From: Phyllobacterium myrsinacearum
GTDB taxonomy: Bacteria; Pseudomonadota; Alphaproteobacteria; Rhizobiales; Rhizobiaceae
Direction: 5' to 3'
NCBI RefSeq assembly: GCF_002980555.1
Contig: NZ_PVBT01000006.1
Location: 62,001-126,000 of the forward strand
DNA length: 64,000 nucleotides
In this document: positions 15,646 through 24,760 of the stretch, in pieces
Layout of the letters: every line of letters begins with the position of its first letter
Position numbering within the stretch: position 1 is the first letter of the stretch
Position numbers and translations under genes: made by a program
The notes under the pieces: model-generated
The model's database searches: none
What the model saw: only the letters and a program-made list of their open reading frames with translations
Told to the model about the DNA's origin: nothing

Positions 15646-18600
15646 TTACCACTTGATCCTGAAACCGGTCGTTCCATTCAAGCTATAGCTATCGCCGAAA
15701 TTGGCAAGACTGGTATTCACGGAAACCTCGCCGTAAATCGAATATTTGTCATCGGCCCAGTTGAAGCTGCCGCCAGCCCCGATACCGCCCCAGAGGCGCT
15801 CGTTGCCGCTGACAAACTTGGTTGTAGAAACATCAACCTGTGTGCCGTTGAGGAATTCGTAGTAGAGGTTCGCGATACCGTAGACATTGGTGCGTGCCAT
15901 TCTGCCGGACTTGTCGGCCCAGGCATTCTGGTAATTGGCGGCAAGACCAAGGCGGCCCTTCAGACTATCGCCGCTGTCCAGCGATATCCGCGCACCGAAC
16001 GGATCGGTAAAGCGGTCGAAATCCACGGCGGAATAGGACAGCTGGGCCTGTGGCGTCAGTGTCCAATGCTGGTTGAGAGCGATGCGCTGCCCCGCCTCGA
16101 GGCTGAAGGCATAGCCGAAGCCGTTATTGCCATCGGCCATGGTCCGCGCCGCCGTATCGGACTTCAGATCACTGTCGAACCATGTCGCCTGGGCCTGGCC
16201 GTCGACATAGAAGCCGTTCTGGCCGTACCAGGTGAGCGTGCCGCCGAAACCATAACCATCGGTATCGATGGTGCCTGTCCCGTAAACCGATGAAATATCG
16301 GCGGAGACATTGCCGTAATGGACTGTGATGCCGCCGATGAGCGTGCCGGCATCGCTTTCGTACAGCTTTCCGTCAACGCCCGACTGCAGCTTCCAGATGT
16401 CATACTTGTAGTCGGTGCCGCTGGTCGACATCTTCGGCTCGGCGGTCATGTGGGCCGCTTCGATGCGGGTCCAGATCGCCCGGCCATCGACGCGGGTCGT
16501 TCCTCCGTCCGACGGCAGCGGTTCGGCTTCCGGCGTTCCCGGCCCGTCGCCTTGCGCAATGGCGGCATTTCCGGCGCCCATCCAGTAGCGGTTACCCACA
16601 CGCTGCTGCAATGTCGGCAGCCCGTTGAGGCCGAGGAGCGTCTGCGCATAGGCCTCGTAAAGCGGAACACCCGGCTGATAAAGCGGTACAACAGGCGGCA
16701 CCACCGGCGGTACAACAGGCGGAACCACAGGTGGAACAACGGGCGGCGTGAGTGGGTTGGTCAGGCTCGAGCGCAGATACCAGTCGCCATCGGTCGGCGT
16801 GGTCACGCCATTCTTGTAGAGCCGGTAGCCATAGGCGCCCGCGACGATCGCCTGCTGACCCTGGAAAACATAATTTCCTGCCAGCGCAAAGGTCGCGTTC
16901 GAAGCACCGGCGATATCGACGACTTTAATGCCGTTGACGGTTGCTGCGCCGTTGCCGCCGATATTGGTCACTTTCAGGGTTGACGTACCCTGCGTGTCAC
17001 CACCGACTTTCACGAGATCGGTCACGGACGAATCGTTGCCAAACACCGTGTTGAGCGCAATCGTACCATTGTTGCTGGTGTAGCCGCCTGACATGGCAAG
17101 GACGGTGCCGGGCTTGCCGCCCAATGTTACAAGACCGTCATTGCTCAGCGACTGCACCGACTGATCATAGCCCTTCAGATCGACAGCCGCATTGGCGGCG
17201 ACAGTATAGGCCGAGGCCGCGCTGAACACATTGGTTCCGCCGGCAACCAGCGTTCCCGCCTTGACCGTTGTCGGCCCGCTGTTGGAGGCGTTGCCGGCAA
17301 GAAGCATGGTGCCGGTGCCGTCCTTGGTGATGCTGCCTGCCCCGCTGAGCGGACCGTTCAATGTCAGCGTGGTTCCCGCATCCGTCAGCAGCGTTCCAGT
17401 GCTCAGCGTGTTGACCGCCCGCGATGTCGCAATGTCCTTGGTGGTGTGGAGCGTGCCGCCGTCGAAGGTCAGGCCTCCGGCTGCCGCACCGAGATTGCTG
17501 TCGCTGGACACCTGCAGCGTGCCGCCGCGGATGTTTGTCCCGCCGGTGTAGCTGTTGGCATGGTTGAGAACCAACGTGCCGAGGTCGGTCTTGACGAGCT
17601 GCGAATTGCCGGTCAGTTCGGCGTTGATGGTCGCGGTATAGCCCGCGCCGTCGGACGTACCGTCACCCACGCGGACAACGGACGACGGCGCGCCCACCAG
17701 CGTGATGGCATCGCCATTGACGACGTAACCGTCAGAGGCAAACTGCATGCCCGACACATTGACCTTGCCGAGACTGTTGTCGACCGTAACGTTCCCCGGT
17801 TTGGCCATGAAGATGGCAAACGCGGCATCCTGGAACGGCGCATTGACCGATCCGGTCTGCTCCGTCCAATTGTCATTGCCGGTAAAATTCTGCCAGACAC
17901 CGTCACCGCCGTTGACGGCGCCGTTGTTCTTCGGTCCGGCATTGCCATCCCAGTAGTTCAGCACGAGGCCGTTGGTGTTGACCAGATTGACCTGGTTGGC
18001 CACCGATGTCTGCACATAGAAGTCGGGCGACGGAATGGTTCCGATGTTCAAGCCGTTGTTGGTCAGGGCGCCGCTGTAGCTGATCACCCGGTAGACACCG
18101 GGGTCAAACGTGCCGCCGGATGTGGTCGCCACATTCAACGTACCATCCAGAACGAGATCGCCCTTGACCTTCGTCAGATCGTTGAATGCACCGCCGACGA
18201 TGTTGGCCTGCCCGAAACTGTAATCGAGAATGGAGCCCGACGAGAGCGAAAGGTTCTGATTGATTGTCAGCATACCGGGCACGGTGCCGAGATCGCCGGG
18301 TGAAAGGTGCGCGCCGTCGGCAATCACAACGCTGCCGCCGATGGTGCCCGTGCCGCCGAGATTGGCCCCGTTATTGACCGTGGTCAGGCCGGTCGCTGCC
18401 GATTGATTGCCGTTGACGTAGAGGCTGCCGGTGGCAACGGTCGTTGCCCCGGTGTAGCTGTTCGTGCCGGTCAGCACCGTGTTGCCGGAACCGCTCTGGA
18501 GCAAAGTGCCGGTGCCGGAGACTACGCCGCCGAAATTGACTGTGTCGGATCGCTTGAACACCAGCGCGCCGTTGTTGGCGACGTTGCCTGTGATGCTGCC

Positions 18601-20079
18601 GGATGTTCCGCCGTCGCCAAGCTGCAAGGTGCCGCCTGATATCGTGGTGCCCCCGCCATAGCTGTTGCTCCCGGTCAGCGTCAGCGTGCCGGATCCAGCC
18701 TTTGTCAGGGCGCCCTGCCCGGTTATTCCCTGCGATACCGTCGAATTGAATGCTTGCGTGTCGATCGTGCCGCCCGGCGCATTGACCGTGATGGCGCGCG
18801 ATGCCGACAGGTTGAGGTTCGTGTTCAATTGCAGCGTGCCGCCGTTGAACGTCAGCGGACCGGCCGCAGCACCGAGAGCGTTATCGGCACTGATTGCGAT
18901 GGTCCCCTGATTGATCCGGGTGCCGCCGGAATAGGTGTTTCCGCCCGCAGCTGCCGGGCTGAGCGTGAGAACACCAGCGCCGGTTTTTTCCACCGCACCG
19001 GTGCCGGTGATCAGGCCAGTATAGGTTCCGGCATCCGGCTGGGCGAACCGCACCAGCCCGTTGTTGGTCACTGTCGGCGGCAGGCTTTGGGCGCGTGCCT
19101 CGAGCGTGCCAGGGCCGTTGACGGTGACACTGCCGTTGAAACTGCTGTTGTTGCCGGTCAGCGCCAGTGTGCCCTGGCCGACGGTAACCGCCAGCTGCGT
19201 CCCGCCGCCATTGTTGCCGATCGTTCCCGACAGCGTCCAGCGCCCATCGCCCGTCTTGAGAAGCGTCTGGAAATTGCTGATGTTTCCGGCCAGAACATCC
19301 TGCGAGCCTGCACCGCCATCGAGCACCAGCGCATTTGTTCCGCCGCCGCCGTTGAAACTGCCGGTGATGACCGACCCGGCTTCGAGGGTCAGCTTGTCGT
19401 TACCGCGGCCGAATGTGAGATTTCCCTCGACCCGTGCGCCGGTACGATTGATGAAATTCACATCGCTTGTGCCGCCATTGCCGATAACATTGGAATTGCC
19501 GCCGTTCACCAGTGTCCGGATGATGCCGTAATTGTCGATGACATTCGGCGCGCCATTGACCTGGTCCTCGAACCAGATCGCAGCGCCTGAGTTCGATTGG
19601 ATCAATCCGTTGTTGACGATGCGGTTGCCAAAGCCGTGCACATTGATCGCTTCGGCATTGGTAGCAGTTCCAGTCGAGAGAATCTGGCCACCTGCCTGAA
19701 TCGTCAATGTGCCGCTGCTGCCGAATTCAACGGTATTTCGACCTGTTCCGAAATTTCCGCCGCCATTAGTTATGGCCTTGTTCTGAACGGTCGCATTGGC
19801 TCCAATGGTGATATTGGCATTGTTGCCCAAGCTGATGGCATTCAAACCGTCAGAATTAATCTGGGCATTGGGGTTAACATTCACCGTTGCATTGTTCAAA
19901 CCTGGACCAGTGCCCACCGTTGCACTCTGAATACCATTGGTGTCGCACGTGGTTGTTCCGCCGGTGACGGGTGCCGGTGCGCAGACAGCAAGCGCTTGGG
20001 AGGTCAGGAACAGGTCAGCGATGACAACGAGTGCGGTGGAGGCCAACAGTTTTGTGGCGATCACTGATTTCTGGTTCAA
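15646..20079 (-). CDS. Large AIDA-type autotransporter adhesin
   Basis: 1477 aa, type V secretion. The signal peptide is cleaved after LTSQALA. A long beta-helical passenger, rich in G, N, T and S, carries repeated autotransporter-associated strand motifs such as LTKAGSGTLTLTGSNSYGGG and GTLVLNHANSYTGGTNIRGG. A proline-valine spacer (about residues 1110-1133) precedes a linker motif (LYQPGVPLYEAYAQTLLGL). The last ~270 residues form the outer-membrane barrel, starting near DGRAIWTRIE and ending in the aromatic residue of FRIKW that the BAM complex recognises. No protease or lipase active site was evident in the passenger, so adhesion or aggregation is the likely role. The upstream 600 bp are non-coding; an IalB-family gene follows after 4 nt. 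Confidence 0.93.
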   Translation of the reverse strand: MNQKSVIATKLLASTALVVIADLFLTSQALAVCAPAPVTGGTTTCDTNGIQSATVGTGPGLNNATVNVNPNAQINSDGLNAISLGNNANITIGANATVQNKAITNGGGNFGTGRNTVEFGSSGTLTIQAGGQILSTGTATNAEAINVHGFGNRIVNNGLIQSNSGAAIWFEDQVNGAPNVIDNYGIIRTLVNGGNSNVIGNGGTSDVNFINRTGARVEGNLTFGRGNDKLTLEAGSVITGSFNGGGGTNALVLDGGAGSQDVLAGNISNFQTLLKTGDGRWTLSGTIGNNGGGTQLAVTVGQGTLALTGNNSSFNGSVTVNGPGTLEARAQSLPPTVTNNGLVRFAQPDAGTYTGLITGTGAVEKTGAGVLTLSPAAAGGNTYSGGTRINQGTIAISADNALGAAAGPLTFNGGTLQLNTNLNLSASRAITVNAPGGTIDTQAFNSTVSQGITGQGALTKAGSGTLTLTGSNSYGGGTTISGGTLQLGDGGTSGSITGNVANNGALVFKRSDTVNFGGVVSGTGTLLQSGSGNTVLTGTNSYTGATTVATGSLYVNGNQSAATGLTTVNNGANLGGTGTIGGSVVIADGAHLSPGDLGTVPGMLTINQNLSLSSGSILDYSFGQANIVGGAFNDLTKVKGDLVLDGTLNVATTSGGTFDPGVYRVISYSGALTNNGLNIGTIPSPDFYVQTSVANQVNLVNTNGLVLNYWDGNAGPKNNGAVNGGDGVWQNFTGNDNWTEQTGSVNAPFQDAAFAIFMAKPGNVTVDNSLGKVNVSGMQFASDGYVVNGDAITLVGAPSSVVRVGDGTSDGAGYTATINAELTGNSQLVKTDLGTLVLNHANSYTGGTNIRGGTLQVSSDSNLGAAAGGLTFDGGTLHTTKDIATSRAVNTLSTGTLLTDAGTTLTLNGPLSGAGSITKDGTGTMLLAGNASNSGPTTVKAGTLVAGGTNVFSAASAYTVAANAAVDLKGYDQSVQSLSNDGLVTLGGKPGTVLAMSGGYTSNNGTIALNTVFGNDSSVTDLVKVGGDTQGTSTLKVTNIGGNGAATVNGIKVVDIAGASNATFALAGNYVFQGQQAIVAGAYGYRLYKNGVTTPTDGDWYLRSSLTNPLTPPVVPPVVPPVVPPVVPPVVPLYQPGVPLYEAYAQTLLGLNGLPTLQQRVGNRYWMGAGNAAIAQGDGPGTPEAEPLPSDGGTTRVDGRAIWTRIEAAHMTAEPKMSTSGTDYKYDIWKLQSGVDGKLYESDAGTLIGGITVHYGNVSADISSVYGTGTIDTDGYGFGGTLTWYGQNGFYVDGQAQATWFDSDLKSDTAARTMADGNNGFGYAFSLEAGQRIALNQHWTLTPQAQLSYSAVDFDRFTDPFGARISLDSGDSLKGRLGLAANYQNAWADKSGRMARTNVYGIANLYYEFLNGTQVDVSTTKFVSGNERLWGGIGAGGSFNWADDKYSIYGEVSVNTSLANFGDSYSLNGTTGFRIKW
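16684..16746 (-). repeat. 12-bp tandem repeat encoding the Pro-Val spacer of the autotransporter
   Basis: About five degenerate copies of a 12-bp unit encode P-P-V-V repeated. The spacer separates the passenger from the linker and barrel. Such repeats can change copy number by slippage without breaking the frame, altering spacer length. Confidence 0.75.
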
Positions 20080-20447
20080 GCTATAGACCCCCGTACTGAA
20101 AATATTGATTCAAATTTTGAACTATATTCCAGTAAGACGTCACAACCGGATTGCGCAACCTAAAATGGTATCGGTTGCATCGGCTTTGACACCATCTGTG
20201 TCATCTGCGCATCACATTTGCCCATACATGTAGAAAAAGACATTGGGAAACCCCAATATTTGCCAGTATTTGAAACTAATGTTTCGCATGAGATAGGGAT
20301 GTATCACCCCCGGCAAAATCCCATGGCTCCCGGAACGGCAACCGGCCGAATCGCGCCTGGCTGCATGCACGGATATCGGCCGCAACGGCAAAACAGCCAC
20401 TGGCGGACATACCCTCCCCAAGACCGCGCCCGCATCTCAGTTTCGCC
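20080..20447. other. Gene-poor region upstream of the autotransporter
   Basis: The first 150 bp upstream of the autotransporter are AT-rich (for example AAAATATTGATTCAAATTTT) and probably hold its promoter. I saw no convincing gene or RNA in the rest; open frames here look like chance. Confidence 0.4.
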
Positions 20448-20627
20448 TCAGGTTCGGATAATCTCCTGCTCAGCTTCCCGTGTTATCACCCGCACGTTGT
20501 CACCTTCGGGCAACGGAGGCTCGGCATTCCCATCACCCCCCGATGCCCCTTGCCGGGCCTCACCCGAAGAATGCGGGCACCATGCGGCATCCCGTTCGAT
20601 CCCGTTGCCACGCGAAGTCTGTTTCAT
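20448..20627 (-). CDS. Hypothetical small hydrophilic protein
   Basis: 59 aa from the ATG at 20627; only a weak purine stretch (TTGAAG) precedes it. The sequence is polar (MKQTSRGNGIERDAAWC...), glycine- and acid-rich in the middle, and ends LPEGDNVRVITREAEQEIIR, which looks like a structured acidic strand-helix. No family was recognised. It lies between the autotransporter promoter region and the divergent VanZ-like gene. It could be a chance frame. Confidence 0.3.
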   Translation of the reverse strand: MKQTSRGNGIERDAAWCPHSSGEARQGASGGDGNAEPPLPEGDNVRVITREAEQEIIRT

Positions 20628-20686
20628 CTTCAATTGCAGATTGTAACAGGATTGGAACCGCACGTTGAATGCGCTATGGGATATGA

Positions 20687-21016
20687 ATGAAGCTCATTCA
20701 AATCACCGCCTGGCTGCTGTTTGCGGCCATACTTTTCATCACTGTTGATCCCATCAGCCTGCGGCCCGAGAGCGGCCTGCCGGTCAATGTCGAGCGTTTT
20801 GCCGCTTTTGCCGTGCTGGGCTTTGTCTTTGCCGCAGCCTATCCGCGGCGGTGGCTGCTCATCCTGGTTTTGGTGGTCGGTGCGGCTTTCGGGTTCGAGC
20901 TGGCGCAGATGCTTGCCCCTACCCGGCACGCCCGGCTGATGGATGCCGTGGTGAAGGCGGCGGGTGGAACCTTTGGCGTTGCCGCGAGTGCTCTCATCCT
21001 GCGCCTCTTGCGCTAA
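20687..21016 (+). CDS. VanZ-like family membrane protein
   Basis: The 109-aa protein has three to four hydrophobic segments. It opens ITAWLLFAAILFITVDPISL, followed by VERFAAFAVLGFVFA and the family motif GFELAQMLAPTRHARLMDAV, in which the Glu-x-x-Gln and the late Asp are typical of VanZ-like proteins. The function of chromosomal VanZ-like proteins outside enterococci is poorly known; an envelope role is likely. It stands alone, convergent with the following hydrolase gene. Confidence 0.8.
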   Translation: MKLIQITAWLLFAAILFITVDPISLRPESGLPVNVERFAAFAVLGFVFAAAYPRRWLLILVLVVGAAFGFELAQMLAPTRHARLMDAVVKAAGGTFGVAASALILRLLR

Positions 21017-21081
21017 CCCTGTCGCGAAGACGTTGAAAGGATGACGTTGCTGCAGCCTCCTTGTTGCGATGATGGCTGATC

Positions 21082-21699
21082 CTATGCGCGGCGGACCGCC
21101 TCGAAGCGGACATCGCCCGCGGCGGCCAGAAGGATGATTTCGTCGCCCAGCGACCATTCCGCCGCCCGCGCCGCCATCCGTGCGGGGACGGCCTGCGAAT
21201 TGCCCGGACCAGCCGGCACATCATAGGTCGCATGGCCATCATGGGAAAGGATCACCGTAAATCCCTTTTCCAGCGCGGCTCGCGCCGTCGCGGCCAGGCA
21301 CATTTCCGACAGCATGCCGCAGATCGCCATCGACCGGACGCCATGCCGCCGCAGCATATCCTCAAGTCCGGTGCCGTCGAAACCATTATCCTCCGACTTG
21401 CGAACCACCGCTTCGTGCACGCCGGGCGGGAAGAACAATTGCCAGCCATCGCTATTGGGCTCGTCAACCGCGCCGGGAACACCGTCATTCTGCAGGAAGA
21501 TAACCGGCACATCCGCCGCGCGCGCATTCTCAAGAAGTATTTCCACCGCGCCCTGAAGCTGCCGATGATCCGGAACGGCGTCCGCCCCCGTGATGAAGGC
21601 CTTTTGCACATCGACGACCACCAGGGCCTGGGCAGTCAAGTCATCCTGCGTGAACACCAAATCTCCGCCCTCCTCGCTTTCAAGTGAGGTGTCCAACAT
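21082..21699 (-). CDS. Isochorismatase-family cysteine hydrolase
   Basis: The 205-aa protein has an intact catalytic triad: D30 (LVVVDVQKAF), K101 (VVRKSEDNGF) and C134 (ICGMLSEMCLAATARAA). Members hydrolyse amide or enol-ether bonds, as in nicotinamidase, N-carbamoylsarcosine amidase and similar enzymes. The substrate cannot be assigned from the sequence. The ATG at 21699 is preferred over an in-frame GTG nine codons upstream. It is monocistronic. It is a useful contrast to the triad-less relative at 9953. Confidence 0.88.
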   Translation of the reverse strand: MLDTSLESEEGGDLVFTQDDLTAQALVVVDVQKAFITGADAVPDHRQLQGAVEILLENARAADVPVIFLQNDGVPGAVDEPNSDGWQLFFPPGVHEAVVRKSEDNGFDGTGLEDMLRRHGVRSMAICGMLSEMCLAATARAALEKGFTVILSHDGHATYDVPAGPGNSQAVPARMAARAAEWSLGDEIILLAAAGDVRFEAVRRA

Positions 21700-21726
21700 A
21701 AAGGCCTGTCCCCATATGCTATTCAC

Positions 21727-22451
21727 CGTTTCGTGTACGTCCGGCCCGGCATTCGAACATTAGATATGTTCCAAACTATCCGGAATCATTGCATATATTA
21801 CGTCTCTCAAAAAAAGTCATAAGACACGAGGGGTGCGGAACATGCGAACAAGAATTAAGTTTCTGGGGCAACAGAGCTGCAAAGAAAAAATCATCGTTCA
21901 GGCGGAGGAGCAAAGTCGCGCTGCCCAGATGAATTTTCTCGATTGCGCAACCGATGTGCAGGCGCTGATCAGGCGCATACGGCGGAAGGCGAGAATTAAA
22001 CTTCTGACATCGCACAGATAATCCGGATTTTTGCGGACGGAACTGTGATTTGACTGTTACAGGTCGAGGCCCCACATTTTCGGGGCAGCGCTCTTGCGCG
22101 GCTGGAGGCTCGGTAACTGACACTGATGAAGGCAGGCTACCGGGCCTCGTCTGCATGGTGCCTTGCTGGCGGCTGCATTGTTAAACGGCGTATCAATCCA
22201 GCCCAGAATCAGCCACAAGCAAATGGCCCGCAAGGGCACGGCGCGACTGCTATCAACTTCAGGATAGGGTCGGGCGGGCTGATTGACGTCTCACCCGCTG
22301 CCACGAACAGACGTGGCCGCCCGATATTCCCGCAAGCGGCAGCCGAACACGGATCCCGCGGCACCGGTGCGGAAATTCATTCGCCGTCATTGCCCGGCAA
22401 TCTTCCTTTGCGAAGTCTCGAGCGAAAATTCATGCGGACTGGTCATTGATT
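21727..22451. other. Gene-poor region before the porin
   Basis: About 725 bp with no gene I can support. A 62-codon frame at 21833-22021 and a 60-codon frame on the minus strand at 22057-22239 exist, but neither has a convincing ribosome site or a recognisable product. Confidence 0.4.
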
Positions 22452-22565
22452 GTGAAGCGAAGCGGTTCCATCGCGAAGAAACTGACGGATTTCCTGATTC
22501 TTTTCCTGTGGGTTATCACCCTTGTGGAGCTGATGCTGTTTTCCCTCTTCGATATCCTCAATTAG
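22452..22565 (+). CDS. Candidate 37-residue single-span membrane microprotein
   Basis: A GTG-started frame of 37 codons encodes a basic N-terminus (MKRSGSIAKK) followed by an uninterrupted hydrophobic run (LTDFLILFLWVITLVELMLF) and a short tail SLFDILN. This is a classic positive-inside, single-span layout. No strong ribosome site is visible, so confidence is modest. It is about 300 bp upstream of the porin gene, with AT-rich DNA between. Confidence 0.3.
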   Translation: MKRSGSIAKKLTDFLILFLWVITLVELMLFSLFDILN

Positions 22566-22866
22566 CCCTACCCGGGGTGGGACGAGGTTTCCCACCGGAC
22601 TGGCCCTCGCGGAATTACCAAACGAAAACATGATTAATATTTCAACGCCCCATCACAATTTTGTTACAATATCATGATATGCTTTCAATTTACAGTATTC
22701 ATCACGAATATACTTGATATTAACCATACGTTAACTTGTAGTTGCAAATCCGCAACAATAAAAATCCCATCGCTCCCGGCATTAAAGATTTGTAATTTGA
22801 CATTTGACTCTACGACCAAAGTCGCAGAATACCGGATTGTCACTACCAATCTCATGGAGAGCAACA

Positions 22867-23985
22867 ATGAACATTAAGAGCCTTCTTCTCGGCTCCGCTG
22901 CAGCTCTGGTTGCAGTAACCGGTGCGCGCGCTGCTGACGCAGTTGTCGTCGCCGAACCTGAAGCTGTCGAATACGTTCGCGTTTGCGATGCTTACGGCAA
23001 GGGCTTCTTCTACATTCCTGGCACAGAGACATGCCTGAAGATCGGCGGCTACCTGCGCGCTGACATCAAGGGCGGCGACAGCGTATACACCGGCGGCCAC
23101 ATCAATGACGTAGCTGGTGGCGACGATGGCACCTACTACATGCGCACACGCGCTACCGTTCGTTTCGATGCCCGTTCGGAAACCGAACTCGGCACACTGC
23201 GTTCGTACATTGAAACACGTTTCAACTACACGAACGGTTCCAACAGCGGCGGCCTCATTCCGAATGCATTCATCGAACTCGGCGGCTTCCGCATCGGTGT
23301 TGCTGACGAAATCTTCGGTTCGTGGACCGGTTATGCCGGCAGCGTCATCAACGACGACGTGATCAACTACCAGTCCGGCACATCCAACCAGGTCAGCTAC
23401 ACCTTCGCAGCTGGCAACGGTTTCTCGGCCATGATCGCTGCTGAACAGGGCGAATCTGAATCCGACAACGATGGTGTTTCGCACGACTACCGCATCAACG
23501 ATTACATGCCGCATGTCATCGGCGGTGTGAAATACGAGCAGGGTTGGGGCGGCATCTCGGCTGTTGCAGCTTATGACTCGGTTATCGAAGAATGGGCCGG
23601 TAAGGTTCGTTTGGACGTCAAGTTCACCGACACCGTCAAGGCATTCGTCATGGGTGGCTATCAGTCCAACTTCGACGACAACTACTCGGTTGGCCACACA
23701 CGCAGCCTGAACTGGTTCGGCCGCTGGGAAGGCGACTGGGCTGTCTGGGGCGGTCTGTCTGCCAAGGTTTCGGATAAGGCAACTGTCAATGCACAGGTTG
23801 CATACGAATCCGAAGGCACCGTTGCTGGTACTTTGAACGTTGCTTACGAGCTCGTTCCTGGCTTCACGATCACGCCAGAAATCAGCTACACCAAGTTCGA
23901 TGGTCATCGTAAGGATGTATCGATTGCCAAGGGCGGCAACGACGACGCATTCGGCGGCATGATCCGCTTCCAGCGCAACTTCTAA
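22867..23985 (+). CDS. Omp2-type general porin
   Basis: The 372-aa protein is an outer-membrane trimeric porin of the alphaproteobacterial porin_2 family. The signal peptide is cleaved after [12 protein letters not shown]. The mature start [20 protein letters not shown] and then [17 protein letters not shown] are the standard signature of Brucella/Ochrobactrum Omp2 and related rhizobial porins, with two cysteines. The chain ends in an aromatic residue (IRFQRNF). GGAG precedes the ATG at 22867 by 7 nt. Codon choice is noticeably more biased than in neighbouring genes (GTT, GCT, GGC, TTC, AAC), which fits very high expression. A strong hairpin follows. Confidence 0.95.
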   Translation: MNIKSLLLGSAAALVAVTGARAADAVVVAEPEAVEYVRVCDAYGKGFFYIPGTETCLKIGGYLRADIKGGDSVYTGGHINDVAGGDDGTYYMRTRATVRFDARSETELGTLRSYIETRFNYTNGSNSGGLIPNAFIELGGFRIGVADEIFGSWTGYAGSVINDDVINYQSGTSNQVSYTFAAGNGFSAMIAAEQGESESDNDGVSHDYRINDYMPHVIGGVKYEQGWGGISAVAAYDSVIEEWAGKVRLDVKFTDTVKAFVMGGYQSNFDDNYSVGHTRSLNWFGRWEGDWAVWGGLSAKVSDKATVNAQVAYESEGTVAGTLNVAYELVPGFTITPEISYTKFDGHRKDVSIAKGGNDDAFGGMIRFQRNF

Positions 23986-24005
23986 TCCTTTCAGGATTTG
24001 AAGAT

Positions 24006-24030
24006 GTATCCGGGGCCTGTCCCCGGATAC
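24006..24030 (+). terminator. Hairpin after the porin gene
   Basis: GTATCCGGGG / CCCCGGATAC form a perfect 10-bp stem with a 5-nt loop. No T-run follows, so it may act mainly to stabilise the porin mRNA 3' end. Confidence 0.6.
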
Positions 24031-24130
24031 TCAGGCCTTGGCCCAACAAACCTATGAATTGTGTTTGGCAATGGAGAAGGACTGCATTGCCGAACTGCGA
24101 TGATGAGATCTCCAGTCACGTCATTTTTTG

Positions 24131-24161
24131 AAACGGTGGGCTTCGCGGCTCACCGTTTTTT
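24131..24161 (+). terminator. Intrinsic terminator downstream of the porin
   Basis: AAACGGTGGGC and GCTCACCGTTT pair over 11 bp, with one G-T pair and a TTCGCG loop, followed by a run of T. This probably ends the porin transcript. Confidence 0.8.
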
Positions 24162-24269
24162 ACATGTGCGGTGCCCCTGCGCTGCGTGTCCGTCAGGTCG
24201 ACATGTTGTGATTTGGAAACCGGCGCGTTTCCCGCTATATTCCCCGCTGGAATGCAGGAGGTTGCGGAT

Positions 24270-24350
24270 ATGCGTGATCTTGATTTCTTGCTTGCAGTCA
24301 TTGTGATTGTCTTGCTGGCCTACCAGGCGAAACCCTCGCGCCGGGTGTAA
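24270..24350 (+). CDS. Candidate 26-residue membrane microprotein with a strong ribosome site
   Basis: The frame encodes MRDLDFLLAVIVIVLLAYQA and then KPSRRV. A perfect AGGAGG lies 8 nt before the ATG. The product has an acidic N-terminus, one hydrophobic span of about 15-17 residues and a basic C-terminus, so the C-terminus should face the cytoplasm. It lies just after the porin terminator and is not covered by any longer gene on either strand. No family was recognised. The ribosome site and the layout make it more than a chance frame. Confidence 0.5.
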   Translation: MRDLDFLLAVIVIVLLAYQAKPSRRV

Positions 24351-24498
24351 GCGGCAGGAATTGACTGACCTCTCCATAGAATGATCCAGGCAAGGATCGA
24401 CCGTCCGTCGTATGATCCCGTGATATCCGCATACCAGCCACAGCATTGGGTTTCCGGCATGGGCCGGGAGCGGAACGTCGTCAGGGAGCGAATGAACT

Positions 24499-24675
24499 AT
24501 GGGAGAAGCAATTCTTCACACGCCGCATCACGCACAGCCTGCCTCGCCCAAAACGATGCAGAAAGTCAGCAAGCAAATTCCGAAGATCGCCTGCGATCCG
24601 ACAAAACTCTCTTCAATCCTGCGGCTGGCCAAAGGCGGATTCAGCCACCGGCGCTTTAAGCATGACACCAAGTAG
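24499..24675 (+). CDS. Hypothetical 58-residue basic protein
   Basis: ATG at 24499 with GGGAG about 10 nt upstream. The sequence starts MGEAILHTPHHAQPASPKTM, continues QKVSKQIPKIACDPTKLSSI and ends in a lysine/arginine-rich tail (GGFSHRRFKHDTK). It is cytosolic by composition and could bind nucleic acid. No family was recognised. Third-position base use resembles the real genes nearby. It is followed by the terminator of the opposing fasciclin gene. Confidence 0.4.
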   Translation: MGEAILHTPHHAQPASPKTMQKVSKQIPKIACDPTKLSSILRLAKGGFSHRRFKHDTK

Positions 24676-24692
24676 GTTTTGACCGGCCAAGC

Positions 24693-24725
24693 AAAAAGCC
24701 CGTTATCGGAACGCCGATAACGGGC
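24693..24725 (-). terminator. Intrinsic terminator of the fasciclin gene
   Basis: GCCCGTTATCGG / CCGATAACGGGC form a perfect 12-bp stem with a 4-nt loop. On the minus strand it is followed by TTTTT. Confidence 0.88.
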
Positions 24726-24760
24726 ATGCGGGGGTGTGCCGGGCAGCGTTCGCCGCTGTC

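Noticed and set aside
16318-19590. Several long plus-strand frames within the autotransporter gene
   Set aside because: These are shadows caused by the repetitive, low-stop composition of the autotransporter on the other strand.
20218-20646. 142-codon plus-strand frame upstream of the VanZ-like gene
   Set aside because: No ribosome site, Pro/Ser/Arg-rich translation and no recognisable domain; a shorter frame on the other strand is slightly more plausible.
21833-22239. Short frames in the gene-poor region
   Set aside because: No ribosome site or recognisable product; left as non-coding.
22796-22866. TTGACA as a -35 element for the porin
   Set aside because: No acceptable -10 hexamer lies 16-18 nt downstream, so a promoter was not called.
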